Part shown: positions 22,400 through 34,561 of the stretch, in pieces
Layout: every line of letters begins with the position of its first letter
How positions within the stretch are numbered: position 1 is the stretch's first letter
Source of the DNA: Cynocephalus volans
Taxonomy: Eukaryota; Chordata; Mammalia; Dermoptera; Cynocephalidae
Assembly (NCBI RefSeq): GCF_027409185.1
Contig: NC_084461.1
Coordinates: 229,924,999-229,988,998 of the forward strand
Reading direction: 5' to 3'
Length of the DNA stretch: 64,000 bases
Program-made: the position numbers and the translations under genes
The notes under the pieces: generated by a model
Told to the model about the DNA's origin: nothing
Databases searched by the model: none
The model's input: only the letters and a program-made list of their open reading frames with translations

Positions 22400-24318
22400 A
22401 AGGGTTTTCTTCCTTTTAGGTATTAAACACTTAGTAATACATATTAAAATAATTTTGTTCTATAAGGTATGACAAACTCACCAACAATATTAGCAATACT
22501 TATTGAAGTATAGTTTCAAATAGGGTTCCAATTTTATCTGGTAGCCAAGAAATTACTGTCTTTAACACCTTTTTGAAGGCATAAAAGAGCTATTGGAATC
22601 CCAAATTTGTTAAGCTGAAAGGTTATTGAATTTAGGCAGCCAGGTGGCTCGCTCATCAATGAGCTGGATCTCTAATTCTACTTGGCTAGAGGAATTTATT
22701 CACATACAGCAGGTAATGCTTATAACAGTACATGCTCCTCCTTCTTCAGCTAATAAAAAATCTAAAGCTCTTCTATTGTTTATTACGATAGGAGCTAAAC
22801 TATCTAAAGAAGTTTGTAGAATAGCTAAGGCCTAAGTGGTACTTTGTGACAATTCCTCCTAAGTGTTAGTTAAATTTCGAAGGGTAGCTTCATGATAAGC
22901 AAAACCTGCCCAAGGGGCCAAAAGCCCAACGGCCAGGCTTACACCTGCAATTATTAAGGGCTCACTTTTTTTCATTGTGGTAGTTGGTCAAAGGGATGGG
23001 TTTATAAATTTGGACTTCTGGATGTATAAAGTCTAAGGTACATTGTCTTGTTATCCAGGCATTGTTTATACATTTGAAAGCTAATGTAAAGCCGTCAATA
23101 TGTCCTTCTGGTACATAAGAGGTAGAAAGTGAAATTTTGAGTGACCATAAATAAACACATAACCCACAGGTGTGCAGCAGGACTTAATAGCAGGGGTCTC
23201 ACTGTCATAGCCATGAGCAAGTTGATAAGAAAGAGAACCAGCAGTATAGGGTATTTTAAATCACAATAAGGAGCAAACTTAGTGGGAATTGATTTTTTAC
23301 AAAAACTTTCCCATGAGCTCCATTTAGCAGGGAATAAACATGAAAGTCCCCAAGATGGATCAGAGTGCCTTTGGGTATATGTTGTTAGATATAATTTAAA
23401 GGAAGAATTTCTAAACAAACAGGTACTTTATCTTCATTTCCCTGGGCAGAAGTATAATTACAATGAATAGTGTTATGCTCTCTGGCTAGAATAAACACTA
23501 AGGATGTGAAAGGGAATGCAGAGAATCATTTAAAGCAAGAAAAAACCTCTAAGAGGTCTGATTTACCACATAGGTTACATTAAAACAAGGAAATTCATAT
23601 GAAACAGTAAGATAGCCACACCAAGGTGCATGTAATGGGACATGTTCAGTATCATTATACATAATTTGAAATCTGGAAACAACTTCATGGTACGTGCTTG
23701 CATCTATCAGTATCATTTCCAAGATATGAGGTCAAGAATGAGAATGATAACAGCAAATCCAATCATCTGTTAAATTTTCTCTTTGCAATTATCTCAGATA
23801 ATTTAACTAATGAATGATCTTCCAAAGCATTATTATGATTTGACATTAAATTAAGAACTATTAGAAGAATCCAACCAGTCAAGAAATTCATGTGAAAACC
23901 TATTATTTAAAAACTGAAACCAGGGAAAAATCCAGAAGTCCGAAGGGAAGTCGGGATTGTAAGTAGTTGGGGATGGTCTTGGATGTACTGAAGAGTAAAT
24001 AATATCAAAATTAAAACAAAGGCTTCAGACGATTCATGCCAGTATTTGCTATACTTCCACTGATCTTCAGTTTAGTATCTGAGATAGGAAGAGTGTACTA
24101 TGAGCTTTTTGTATTAGCTTTCTTTAAATGGGCAATGTGAATTCATGAACCTATGCCCTGCAGCCAAGTGGCACATAAAGGAGTCAATAGTACCTGGTAC
24201 GGTACTCTCCATTTGGGCTATAACAAATCCTTTATTTGATATCTTTTCCAATATAATAAGTCACTGGGTTGAATGGGATGACAATTTGACCTTCATTTGG
24301 CAACTTTAAAGAACAGTC
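22400..24318 (-). pseudogene. Retroviral env remnant
   Basis: It lies between integrase and the 3' LTR, where env is expected. The minus strand shows a surface-glycoprotein-like fragment at 23095-23418. A hydrophobic Ala/Gly-rich stretch around 22,900-22,980 fits the start of the transmembrane subunit. There are many stops and frame breaks. The assignment rests mainly on position. Confidence 0.5.
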
Positions 24319-24748
24319 TGTAGTGGATTGAATTATATACCCCCCAAAAGTCATGGAAGCTTGAATTGTCTTCCCAAGTTGTATGTATTAGAAGCTTAGC
24401 CCCCACTGTGACTGTTAAGAGGGTGGGAAATCTGATTATGGTAATTGGAAGGTGGGACCTTGAAGATGTGATTGGATTGTAGGACCGTGCGGTAGTGAAT
24501 GGATTAAAAATGGTGGTCAGAGGCGTGTTTCTGAGGGCTTTAAGAGGAGAAGCTGTTTTTTCACTCTCTTTGCTGCTCTCTCTGCTTTCACCATCTTGCA
24601 GTGTGAGACCCCCTCAGTCACTGTCGCCACCACCAGATGGACTTTGGACTTCCCAGCCTCAGAAACTGTAAGCAATAAATTTTATTTTTCTTTATAAAGT
24701 ACCCAGTTCCAAATATTTGGTTATAAGCAACCTAAACTGACTAATACA
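24319..24748 (+). mobile_element. Solo MaLR (MST-like) LTR inside the retrovirus
   Basis: A 430-base LTR starting TGTAGTGG and ending AATACA, flanked by perfect 5-base duplications CAGTC (24314-24318 and 24749-24753). It has AATAAA near its 3' end. The 5-base duplication fits ERVL-MaLR integration. Confidence 0.9.
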
Positions 24749-24759
24749 CAGTCTTTAAC

Positions 24760-26440
24760 TAATTTTGCCTTTTCAGTGGTCTCTCAAATTAAAATTTTAC
24801 AAGATTGTAGTAATTCTCCTTTTAATAATATAGAAGGGATATGCCCTTGTATACTTCACATGGGGTGACCCATGATTATTTCAAAGGGAGACAACTGAGA
24901 TTTTCCTGTTGGACTGGACCATAAATTGAATAATACTTTAGTTAAACAAGATAATCCAAAGGACTGAGTATATTTTGCAAGCAATAATTTGATCATCTCA
25001 TTCATGTGTTCTACCAAACTTGAGGATTGTAGGTGGTAGGTACAACGAAAATGCTGAAATATAGGCCAAATTTTGCGTACCTCCTGTGTTATATTTCCAA
25101 TAAAGTATGAACCTCTATCACTATGTAACTGCATAGAGATGTCTCAAGAGGGAATAATTTTTTCTAGTAAAACTTCTGCTACAGCTTTGCAGTTGCTTGT
25201 CTACGAGGAAAGGTCTCTACTCAATGTAAAAACATACAAACCATAACTAAAACATATTTATAAGTTAACAATGGGGGAAGTTGGATAAAATCAATTTGCC
25301 AAATAAAAAAGATCCTTCTGGAATGGGGAATTGTCCTGTAATAGTGTGGTTTGGCTTTCTTGGATTATTTAAGGGACAGATTGAGTATCTTTCATATATC
25401 GTCTGGGCAACCTTTGGGGATGGCTTCCAAAAATGCTGTTGTGCCCATTTTACCACTTTCTTCATTCTCCAGTGAGTTAATTCATGTATGAATTGGAATA
25501 CTGAGGGATTCATTCTGTCAGGTTTGCCATTTGACCCTATCCATAGATATCTTTGTTCCATGTCCATTTGACATCCTTGTCTGCCCTATTTCCCTCTTTC
25601 CTTTTTTGTCATTGCTTCTTGGGCCTTAATAATAATTTCTCAAGATTCAAGGGAGGTGCAGAGTGATGTCATGTATTTGGCAGTTTTATTTGCATAGTTA
25701 TTTCCTTTATTTTCAGCTGTTTCTGCAGAAGAGTGGGAAGTTACTTTAAGAACAGCCAGTTAAGCAGGTTGCAAAATAGCATCTAAAAGGTCCAATATGA
25801 AAGCCTTATTTTTTGTAGGGGTTCCTGAAGAAGTGAGGAATGTCTTTCATTTCCATAATAGCCCCAAATCATGAGATACTCCAAAGGCATATGCACTATG
25901 AGTATAAACATTTAGAGATTTTCCTTTAGCTAAAATACAGGCTTGAGTAAGGGCGTAAAGTTCAGATTGCTGAGCAGATCGAGCAGCAGGTAGAGGCTTT
26001 GCTTCAATATATCGTTTACAGAAACTACAGCATATCCCACTTGATCTTTTCCAGTTTCCGTTTTTAGATAAGATTCATGAGTAAACCAAAGAGTTGGAGT
26101 TCTGTAAGGAAGTTTTTTGTAAGTCTGGGCGAGGAGACACCAAAGAATCAGTTCAAAGAACATAACTGTGATCAATTTTGAGTTCATCAGCAGTTGATAA
26201 AAGAGTGGCAGGATCGGGCGGTGGGTAACGACCGACAGACACATCTGGACATAGTGAAAATTGTCGTTCTTATTTACACAACCTACTTGTAGATCAATGT
26301 TGAGTATGCTGAGAATCCAAAATAGCTTTAACATTGTGGGACAACAACAGCTGCCCAGGAGGATCTAGGGTTAATTCTTCTATGGCTGTAAGCAAGCAGA
26401 GGCCACTGCCAGGGCTCTCAGACAAGGTGGCAGTCCCTGT
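24760..26440 (-). pseudogene. RNase H and integrase remnant
   Basis: RNase H-like sequence covers about 25,600-26,440. The integrase zinc-binding domain is at 25265-25567 (two His in HELTHW, then Cys in a degenerate C-x-x-C). Catalytic-core pieces include HSDRGSYF at about 25,105-25,130. Frames are interrupted repeatedly. Confidence 0.8.
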
Positions 26441-26458
26441 GCTATGGGGCCTAATTTC

Positions 26459-27072
26459 TTTTTTTTTAATTAAGTTTTATTTTGTCGATATACATTGTGG
26501 CTGATTATTGCTCCCCATCACCAAAACCTCCCTCCCTTCTCCCTCCCCACTCCCCCCCAACAATGTTCTTTCTGTTTGCTTGTCGTATCAACTTCAAGTA
26601 GTTGTGGTTGTTATATCTTCTTCCCTCCGCCCCCGGTTTGTGTGTGTGTGTGTGTGTGAATTTATATATTAATTTTTAGCTCCCACCAATAAGTGAGAAC
26701 ATGTGGTATTTCTCTTTCTGTGCCTGACTTGTTTCACTTAATATAATTCTCTCAAGGTCCATCCATGTTGTTGCAAATGGCAGTATTTCATTCGTTTTTA
26801 TAGCTGAGTAGTATTCCATTGTGTAGATGTACCACATTTTCCGTATCCACTCATCTGATGATGGACATTTGGGCTGGTTCCAACTCTTGGCTATTGTAAA
26901 GAGTGCTGCGATGAACATTGGGGAACAGGTATACCTTCGACTTTATGATTTCCATTCCTCTGGGTATATTCCCAACAGTGGGATAGCTGGGTCGTATGGT
27001 AGATCTATCTGCAATTGTTTGAGGAACCTCCATACCATTTTCCATAGAGGCTGCACCATTTTGCAGTCTATG
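26459..27072 (-). mobile_element. 5'-truncated L1 inside retroviral pol
   Basis: The minus strand holds the end of ORF2 (WNQPKCPSSDEWIRKMWYIY, then TMEYYSAIK), a 3' UTR and a poly-A (T run at 26,459-26,468). Perfect 13-base duplications GGGGCCTAATTTC lie at 26446-26458 and 27073-27085. Confidence 0.93.
26639..26658. repeat. (GT)n microsatellite
   Basis: About ten GT units inside the L1 3' UTR in retroviral pol. Confidence 0.9.
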
Positions 27073-27099
27073 GGGGCCTAATTTCAACCATGATATCCT

Positions 27100-28000
27100 A
27101 CAGGCCTGTTACAGGAACCATGCCCTTGGGTAAGTACACCCAAAGCATTTCCATTTGTTTCATGAGAATATAACACAAAAGATAATTGATAGGATGACCC
27201 AAAGTAGGGGCAGAAACATGCAATTGCTGAAGGTCTTGAAAGGCATCTTGTGCTTCTTCATTCACGTAATAGGGTCAGGGGCTGTATTTTTAAGCAACTG
27301 ATATAATGGTTGAGCAATAAGAGAATAGTTAGGTGTCCACTGATACCTAAACCCAGCCAGTCTTAAGAAGCCCCTTAGCTGCCTCTTAGAATTGGGCTGA
27401 GGAAAATTGAAAACAGCAGCAGTTCTGTCAAGATCGACTTTTAATCCTTCTGAAGTCAAAAGCTGCCTTCACTTTTTTTAAGTCAATTGACTTGAAGTCA
27501 AATCTAACCTGAGTCACGCATAATTGCAATTTATCTTTAGACACTTTGTGAGCCTTCTCAGCTAGTTCTGACAATAAATAAAGGATATCTGCTTCACTAT
27601 TTTTATAAGAGTGAGAGCATAACAACAAATCATCAGAGTGCCCTACATCTCCCAAATTCTGCATTCTGATCTTCAAGAGCTAAAATTTCCTCATGATTCT
27701 GTTTTACTGCAATATATAGATGATTTGTTGTTTGACATTTGAGCAGGAGTTTACCATTGAATTTGAATGGGAATAGCTGATGCAATTTGTCTAATGTTGG
27801 TATCACAGGAAGCCCTTAATTTCTCCAGAAATTCTGAAAGCAAAGTTTGAATTGAATTATCCAGTATGGGAAAAACCAGAAAAGAAAATGTAAATTCCAG
27901 TTTCAGGAAATTAAAGCCTGATGAGGCTAAAAAATTCTCTTCCTAATAAATGAGTTGGACTAGAAGAAACTAAAAGAAGGGTGACCTGTTATACTTCCTA
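27100..28000 (-). pseudogene. Reverse transcriptase remnant
   Basis: The minus strand at 27,625-27,650 encodes GHSDDLLL, where the catalytic Y-x-D-D box has His for Tyr. A following stretch at 27262-27459 (LDRTAAVFNFPQPNSKRQLR, then FLRLAGF) matches the thumb/connection region of gammaretroviral pol. Stops and shifts separate the pieces. Confidence 0.8.
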
Positions 28001-28200
28001 AAGAGAAGGACAAAGAAAGAGACATGTACGCAGTCATCTGTTGATTAGAAACCACGGCCATGATCATTGTTTTTGTACTCTGGTGCAGAGGACTTTTAAA
28101 TAAAGTGGGGTTTAAGACAGAGTAAGCTGCACCAGTATCTATGAAGAAGGAATGCTTTGCTACTTCTCCTGAAGGTGTAGTGGGAAAAATTAAGGTTCTA
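28000..28200 (-). pseudogene. Retroviral protease remnant
   Basis: The minus strand near 28,115-28,150 reads FFIDTGAAYSVL, the aspartic protease active-site pattern D-T-G-A. The surrounding frame is broken. Confidence 0.7.
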
Positions 28201-28249
28201 AGTTCTTCCGCAGAGCCTCCCTCTTGCTGTGGTATTCACCTTGTTCTGT

Positions 28250-29523
28250 AGCCAGTTTTTATATTTTAGGCAGCCTTTTTAACAGTGGTCAGGCTTTTTC
28301 CAAAAGAAGCAAACCTGGGCTGTGAGATCACATTCCTTAGAGCCTTGTGATATCTGTACAGCCATAAGCTTGGCTGTTTTGACATTCCAAAACTCTAGCC
28401 ATTCTAGTTTCTTGATCTTTTTCTATGGTGTTTGCCAATTGATTTGCAGTAGCAGTTTAAGCTTTATGTCCCTTAGTTTGCCAGTCAGGGTCATATTGTT
28501 TTACCAAAGTGATAACAGGATCATGCAGCCATCCCAAAACATCAAACTAAGCAATTTAGTAATGGTTTCATACAATGTGGGAGTGCCTGAATTTGAATAA
28601 AGGCTTTTTCAAATTGATCAACATATTCTATAACAGGCTCATCCTTTTTCTGTACCGTTTTTTGAATAATTTTCCAATTTATTTGGGGAGGCCATAGTAG
28701 GCAACATTTTGATTAAGTTAGATGCCATAACAGAAGTGTTTTTGACAGCTTGTTTGTAGGGCAATTTAAAATCCTCTAAGGGGTTATCCCATCCAAGCCT
28801 TTTCATCCTTTCTTATGCGTGGATGGGACCTACAAGCATTCTTATTAATTGACATAAATCAGAAGGACCTGGATTATAAGCACTAATAGTTAGTATAAAT
28901 GGTTTGGAAAACTCATCTGAATTATCGTTAGGGTGAGGAAAACCTTTTATCAAACTTAAAAGTTCAGTTTTAGACCAAGGGGTAAAAGGCAAGAGTTTAC
29001 TGGTCTTATTTGCAGATATTTCTATCTTGAAAAGAGCCACAACTTTGGTGCGAGAGAGAGCAGTAGGTTCCGGAACTTCAGAAGAAAAGAAAGGTTCTTC
29101 AGATAAATCAGGATAAAGAGGGAGAGAGGGAGCAGGCGAGGAAGCAGGAGTTAGATGTGCAGGCGAAAAGGCCAGGCACACGAGTCCGCAGAGCCGGACT
29201 TGCGTTTTTCTTTTGCTTCCCTTTCTTTTTCAAGCAACAGAATCGTACCCCCTTTTGACAATTCCCACATACCCATTAACATATTGTTTCCATTCTGATT
29301 TTTTTCCTCTCTTTTCTAGATGGATTCTTAAATTCATTAGCTTAGGCAGGTCAAAGGAACCCCAATCAGACCATTGTTGCGAAAGACCGTCCTTTGTTAT
29401 TTGGGTCCAAAGAGAAAGATATTTGTAAGAATTAGGTCCACAAGTAAGAAGCATAAAGCCTGCTGGAGTGCCAGAAGGAGGAAAGTAAGAAAGAGGGAGA
29501 GAACTAGAACATAGAGCACCCAT
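28250..29523 (-). pseudogene. Retroviral gag remnant
   Basis: It starts with MGALCSSS at 29523, a matrix N-terminus with a glycine at position 2 that fits myristoylation. A conserved matrix-like WSDWGSFDLPKL follows. After stops, a proline-rich linker and a capsid start (PFTPWSKTELLSL) lie in 28813-29181. A nucleocapsid zinc knuckle near 28,266-28,310 has its second cysteine replaced by Trp and a stop inside it. Dead by several breaks. Confidence 0.8.
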
Positions 29524-29770
29524 ACCCGTATGGAGGACTCTCTCCCTGTATTCGTTAACAAAATCTTTTATAGACCTTTATGTGAAATTTCTCCCTGACA
29601 CCTGCAGATGTTTACCAACGTGGGAGATTGGGGATCTGAGAGGACCTCACCGTATTGCCTCTAGAAGCCTGAGAGCACTCACGGGAGAGGCAAAAGGCTC
29701 TCTGAGTGCACACAAGGGAGAGGTCTGGCGATTTCGGAGGTTGCTTTGCATCCCATCCTCATTGCCATGA
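29524..29770 (-). other. Retroviral leader between 5' LTR and gag
   Basis: About 250 bases without coding signal. A primer-binding site beginning TGG may lie at about 29,766 on the minus strand, but no tRNA match was recognised. Confidence 0.45.
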
Positions 29771-32237
29771 TTGTTGAAGCAAAAGACTTCAGTCTGTAAG
29801 GAAATTTTAAGGAAGCACTTTATGAGGTTTGAGAACTGGGTGTATTAGTCCATTTCTGTTGTTTATAACATAAATACCTGAAACTGGGTGATTTATAAAG
29901 AAAACAGGATTTATTGCTTATAGTTTCTGAGGCTAGGAAGTCCAAAGTCCAGTGAGCACATTTGGTGGAGCCCTTGGTGGTGGCAACAATGACCCAGGGG
30001 TCTCACAATGCAAGATGGCTGAAGCAGAGAGAGAAAAACACCTCATGCACTCTCCCTTTAAAGCCCTCAGAACCACACACCTGACCACCATTATTAATGC
30101 ATTCACTGTGGTGTGATCATACAATCTAATCACCTCTTCAAGGCCCCACCTTTCAATTACCATAATAGGATTCCCCACCCTCAACAGTTACAGTGGGGAT
30201 TAACCTCAGTGAGGTTGGGTGGGGGCATCCAATCTACAGCAGTCTGCCCCGACCCCCACAAAACTCATGTCCTTTCCATACACAAATACATTCATTTCAG
30301 CCCCAACGTCTTAACTTGTTTCAACTCAAAAGTCCAAAGTTCAAAGTCCCATCTGCAAAATCGAAACAAGTTATGTACTTCCAAGGTACAATGGTGGGGC
30401 AAGCATAGGGCATATATGCCCATTGAAAAAGGGAGAAATAGGCCAAAAGAAAGGGGTCCAAGCAAGTCCAAAACCCAGTAGGAAACCGAGGGCAGGTATT
30501 AAATCTCAAAGGTGACAAGTCACTTACCTTGACTTCATGTTTGATGTCCTCTGTATGCTGCTGTGGGGGTTGGATCCCCAAGTCTTTGGACAGCTCTGCT
30601 CCTATGGCTTTCCTGGTATCAGGCTACACTTTAGTTCTCCCAGACTGGTGTTCTACTCTGGTAGCTCTAGAAGTCTAAGGTCTCCATGGAGGCCCCACTC
30701 TCAGGGCTCCACTAGACATGGCACTGGTAAGGTTTCTCTGCTGCAACTCTGACCCCGCATATCCGCTTGGCATTGCTCTAGCGAAGGCTCTCTGTGGTGA
30801 ATCTGCCCCTGTGACAGATCTCTTCCTGGGTCCCCAGATTTTCCATACATCCTTTGAAATTGGGGTGGGGGCTCCCAAGCCTTCACAGCTCTGGCATTCT
30901 TCGAGCTTGCAAACTTAACATCATATGGGCAACACCAAGGTTTCTGGCTTGTATTTCCCAAAGCAGCAGATCCAGCCACACCTGAGGCCAATTTAGCCAC
31001 AGCTGGAGCAGCCAAAACAACTGAGGTGCTGGTGCTGGATGCAGCTTCCTGAGGTGGCCCTGGGTAGCAGGCCAGTGGACGGTGCCTCAGGCCTGTTCCC
31101 CAAGACGATTCTGTCTCCTTAGCCCTCTGGGCCTATGATGGAAAACTCAGCCTTCAAGATCTCTGAAATGCCTTCAGGGCCTCTCTCCCACTGTCTTGAC
31201 TATTAGCACCTGCCTGCCTCATAGCCATGCTGGTATCTTTAGCAACCGGTCCCTCTGGTGCACCACTGGATTTTTTCTCCTGAAAATGCTCTCTGCTTCT
31301 GTGCCACACAGCCAGGCTGAACATTTTCCAAATCTTTATGCTCTGCTACCCTTTTAAATTCTGGTTTTATGTCATGCCTTTGCTACCATAACTCAGTGTA
31401 GGCTGTTACAAGTAGCCATGCAGCTTCCTTAATGCTTTGCTATTTAGAAATATCTTCTGCCAAATACTCTGGTTCACAGCTCTTAAGCTGCAACTTCACA
31501 AAGTCCTAGGGCATTGACACAATGCAGCCAAGGCCCTTGCCAGTTCACAGCAAGGTTGATCTTTGCCCAGTTTCCAATAAATACCTTCTCATTTACATCT
31601 TAGACCTCCTTAGAGTGGTCTTTACAGTCCATATTTCCATAAGCATTCTGGTCATCACCATTGAAAGCCTTCACCAGATGTATTCCCTGGACTTTGGACT
31701 TCCAGCCTCTGAAACTGCAAGCAATAAGTTTTGTTTTCTTTATAAATTATCCAGTTCCAAGTATTTTGCTATTAACAACAGAAATGGACTAATACAGGAA
31801 ATTGGTACCAGAGAGTGGGGTGATGCTTATGACAAATACTTGACAATGTGGAAGTGACTTTGGAACTGTGTGTTGAAGAGAGTCTGGAAGAATTTGGAAG
31901 AGGAGGCTAGAAAAAGCCTAGCTGCTGGTGGGAGTTTAGAGGACAAGAAAATCAGGGAGAGTTTGGAATGTTCTAGAGACTGGTTAACCTGGGAAGACTA
32001 CCTCTCAAAAAATGAGGGGAAAGTCGGCCTACCAAAGGAAAGAAGAAGAATTTTTATAATCAAAATCAGGTAAGTTTAAGTGGTAAACAGGATCCCATAC
32101 ATTGTTTAAAACATAACAGGTTAGTAATTACTTTCTCTGGGCAGCAGCATACCTTTGGCTGCCACTCACCTGTTATCTGTTGAAAGAGGTTCCCTTTGTG
32201 TTGAAATAGTTCCTTGTTGCTTTTGGCAAACCATCAT
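29771..32237 (-). repeat. 5' LTR of the retrovirus, split by a MaLR
   Basis: Two pieces, 29771-29840 and 31989 to about 32237, are collinear with the 3' LTR once the MaLR is removed. The boundary TGTTGAAG at 29771 (minus CTTCAACA) adjoins the leader. The primer-binding site should lie just below 29771; I could not assign its tRNA. Confidence 0.6.
29841..31988 (-). mobile_element. MaLR provirus-like element with inverted 5' end
   Basis: The 3' LTR is at 29841-30241 and the internal region at 30242-31665, both on the minus strand. 31666-31988, carrying a partial 5' LTR and the first internal bases, is turned to plus. CTGGG flanks both ends (29836-29840 and 31989-31993). The other retroviral LTR has one copy of this site and no insert. 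Confidence 0.85.
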
Positions 32238-32293
32238 CAGAGGGGGAAAAGGACACCCAACTGGTAGGGTTGGGGAGGCATGGACTAGCCTGA

Positions 32294-32390
32294 CTTTTTA
32301 TTTATTTATTTTTTTAATTAGCTGCTGGCTGGTGCAAGGATCTGAATCTGTGACCACAGTGTTACAAGGTTGTGCTCTAACCAGTTCTTA
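32294..32390 (-). mobile_element. tRNA-derived SINE
   Basis: The minus strand reads tRNA-like (GGTTAGAGCACAACC, then ACAGATTCAGATCC) and has an A/T-rich tail at the left (tttatttatttattt). It lies just outside the retroviral 5' LTR. Confidence 0.75.
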
Positions 32391-34547
32391 AAGTTGAACT
32401 CTAATCACTTAGCAGTGGTGCAGAAATTAAGAGCAGGGTGTTAGGCTAGCGAAGAGAGAGATTCATCTGCATCGAATGACTATATAAACCAGGACTTTGA
32501 TGATTTTACCAGGATCCCTCAGCCACTAAGCCACACAATCAGAAGTAGACTTTAAGTTCTCAACATGGCTTTGTTAGGTTCTCAACACCGCTGTTTTCTC
32601 ACCACAGAACAGAGCCATAGGGGACCTATACAGCTAAGAGCAGAAAGCACTGGCTGTCGCAGGGGCTCTGTTCCTTACACACTCGTGGATATAATTCAAA
32701 GATTTACAGGTTTCCTGGGACCATATGTTTCATGGGAAGAATAGATTCAGATGTCAGAATTCCACCTGCTTTTTAAATGCTCACAAAAAATTACTGAGAC
32801 AATACATGCCCACATTAATTTAAATAACACAGGGTATAAAGTGTAAGTTCCATGCTCGACCCCACTCTCCAGGAACAATAGCTGTTCACAGATTTTCACC
32901 TGCTTTTTATATTTCAAAGATACCTGTCAATTTCTTACATTAAAAAAGGAAGAAATACCTCTGGCTCTTTAGAATATTCAAAATCTTGTGTTGAGCTGAG
33001 AGAGGTGAAAATGAGAAGCAGTTTTAACAGGAACATCTGTGAGTTTTAAGCATATGCAGGTTTGGTACCAAAAAAAAAAAAAAAAAAACCTCAAATTTGA
33101 AGCTTTGAATTATTTCCAAAGATGATTTTGAAAACTTGGCAGCCTTTCTGAGAAAAGAGTCTCCAGAGACACACCTAATGTACTGGGGGAATTACAAGAA
33201 GGAAATATTTTATAGGTCAAATTTGTCATTTCTAAGACCAGTTAGGAAACTACCTGAAATCTCCCACCCTTTACTGTTAGCGCATTTTTGGCTGGCATCC
33301 CACACTTATCTCTCAGCCACCACACTCTTCATCCACAAGTGTTTTATGGGCTCCTTTATTGACCAGAAGTTACTCTGCCCTTTACTTGCTTAGCAAAGCT
33401 GCAGATCAGCTTATAACTGAGGGAGGCCCCAGACCCACACCGTCCTTCACTTGCCTCTTTCCCTCTCATTTAATTCTCTCCCAGAGTGAGGGAGGCAGGC
33501 ATTTACCATTTACCTCTTTTTTTTTTCAGTCTTCTTCAACAAGGGAAAGTGAAGTTTTGCTTCACTTCACAACACAGGTTATGGGAATTTCTCAGCTGGG
33601 ACCAGGTCTGTCTGACTCCAAAGCCGAGGTCCTTTCCAGCGTTCCGTGAGAGCTCGTGAACAGTTGAAAATAACCCACAACATTGATGTTTAGCTCACTC
33701 TCCACCCCCAAGTTGTGTAAAAAAAAAAATGATCATTTCCTCTACTTTTTACAGTTAATCTGAAGATCTTGCCTGCCTCTGCACATCCTGCTGCTGAGGT
33801 CAAGGCTGGTAAATCTGGGGTGGGGGGTCTGTTCCCTCAACCCCTATTCTTGTTGACCCCCTCGGTTCTCACTGGTGCTGTGCATTTCGCTCTCTTATTT
33901 GCATCTCCCTCTCCCCTGGGTTGGTTTGTTCACCCACAGCCTTTGGCTGGGGGCTGCCAGCAGGCCTGCGGGTTCCTCCACAGAAAACATGCTGGAATGT
34001 CGTGATCTGCACCACCTCACAAAGGCACACAGGGAGACTGACAGGCCTTGTCTTTTCTGTCCTCCTGGGGCCACTCCATGTTGGTGCCGGAGCACCTATG
34101 AAGCCACAGTCTCTGAACCCCTCATGGGAATAGCACCTTTGCTTTTGGCTTTTCTCTTTGTCTCTTTGGCGTTCTTGCCTTTTGCCCCACCCCTCACACA
34201 CACCCCATGTTTTCAGCCCGGAGTGGGGGGGTCAGGACCCTTGTATTCAAATTTTTTCTCCCTACCTCCCCTACACTTGTTAAAAGCAAAGGCTCTAGAG
34301 CCACACAGTTCAGGTTCTAACTAGAGCTCTGCTATGTTTTAGCTGTGTGACCCTGGACAAGTCGCTCAGCTTCTCTGTGCCCTCATTTCTTTCAGTGTAA
34401 AATAGTAGCTGGAGCTGGAGCTAGAGCTGGAGCTAGGGAGGAACAGATCCATTTGATCAGAGTGTAATAATGCAATAGTGTCATGCTACATGAAAATAAA
34501 TTTTGTTATATTAGGTGGTCAGTATCTGAAACTGGGGTGCATATCTT
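32391..34547. other. Intergenic, no gene recognised
   Basis: It holds the MIR at 34,270, an A20 run at 33,068 and otherwise unassigned sequence. A 149-codon open frame at 33,875-34,324 overlaps the MIR and has no domain signature. Confidence 0.5.
34270..34420 (+). repeat. MIR
   Basis: It contains ctctagagccacacagttcagg, tgtgaccctggacaagtcgct and ctgtgccctcatttct, a forward MIR. Confidence 0.8.
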
Positions 34548-34561
34548 TCCTTCCCTTTTTC

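Larger units (their letters stand above)
21677..32237 (-). mobile_element. Class I (gamma-like) endogenous retrovirus, broken and nested
   Basis: On the minus strand, matching LTR segments at both ends enclose, in order, gag, protease, reverse transcriptase, RNase H, integrase and a poor env. Every reading frame is cut by stops or shifts, so it is an old non-functional copy. It was later hit by a MaLR in the 5' LTR (29841-31988), an L1 in pol (26459-27072), a MaLR solo LTR between integrase and env (24319-24748) and a SINE in the 3' LTR (21868-21970). The outer limits are approximate. Confidence 0.88.
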
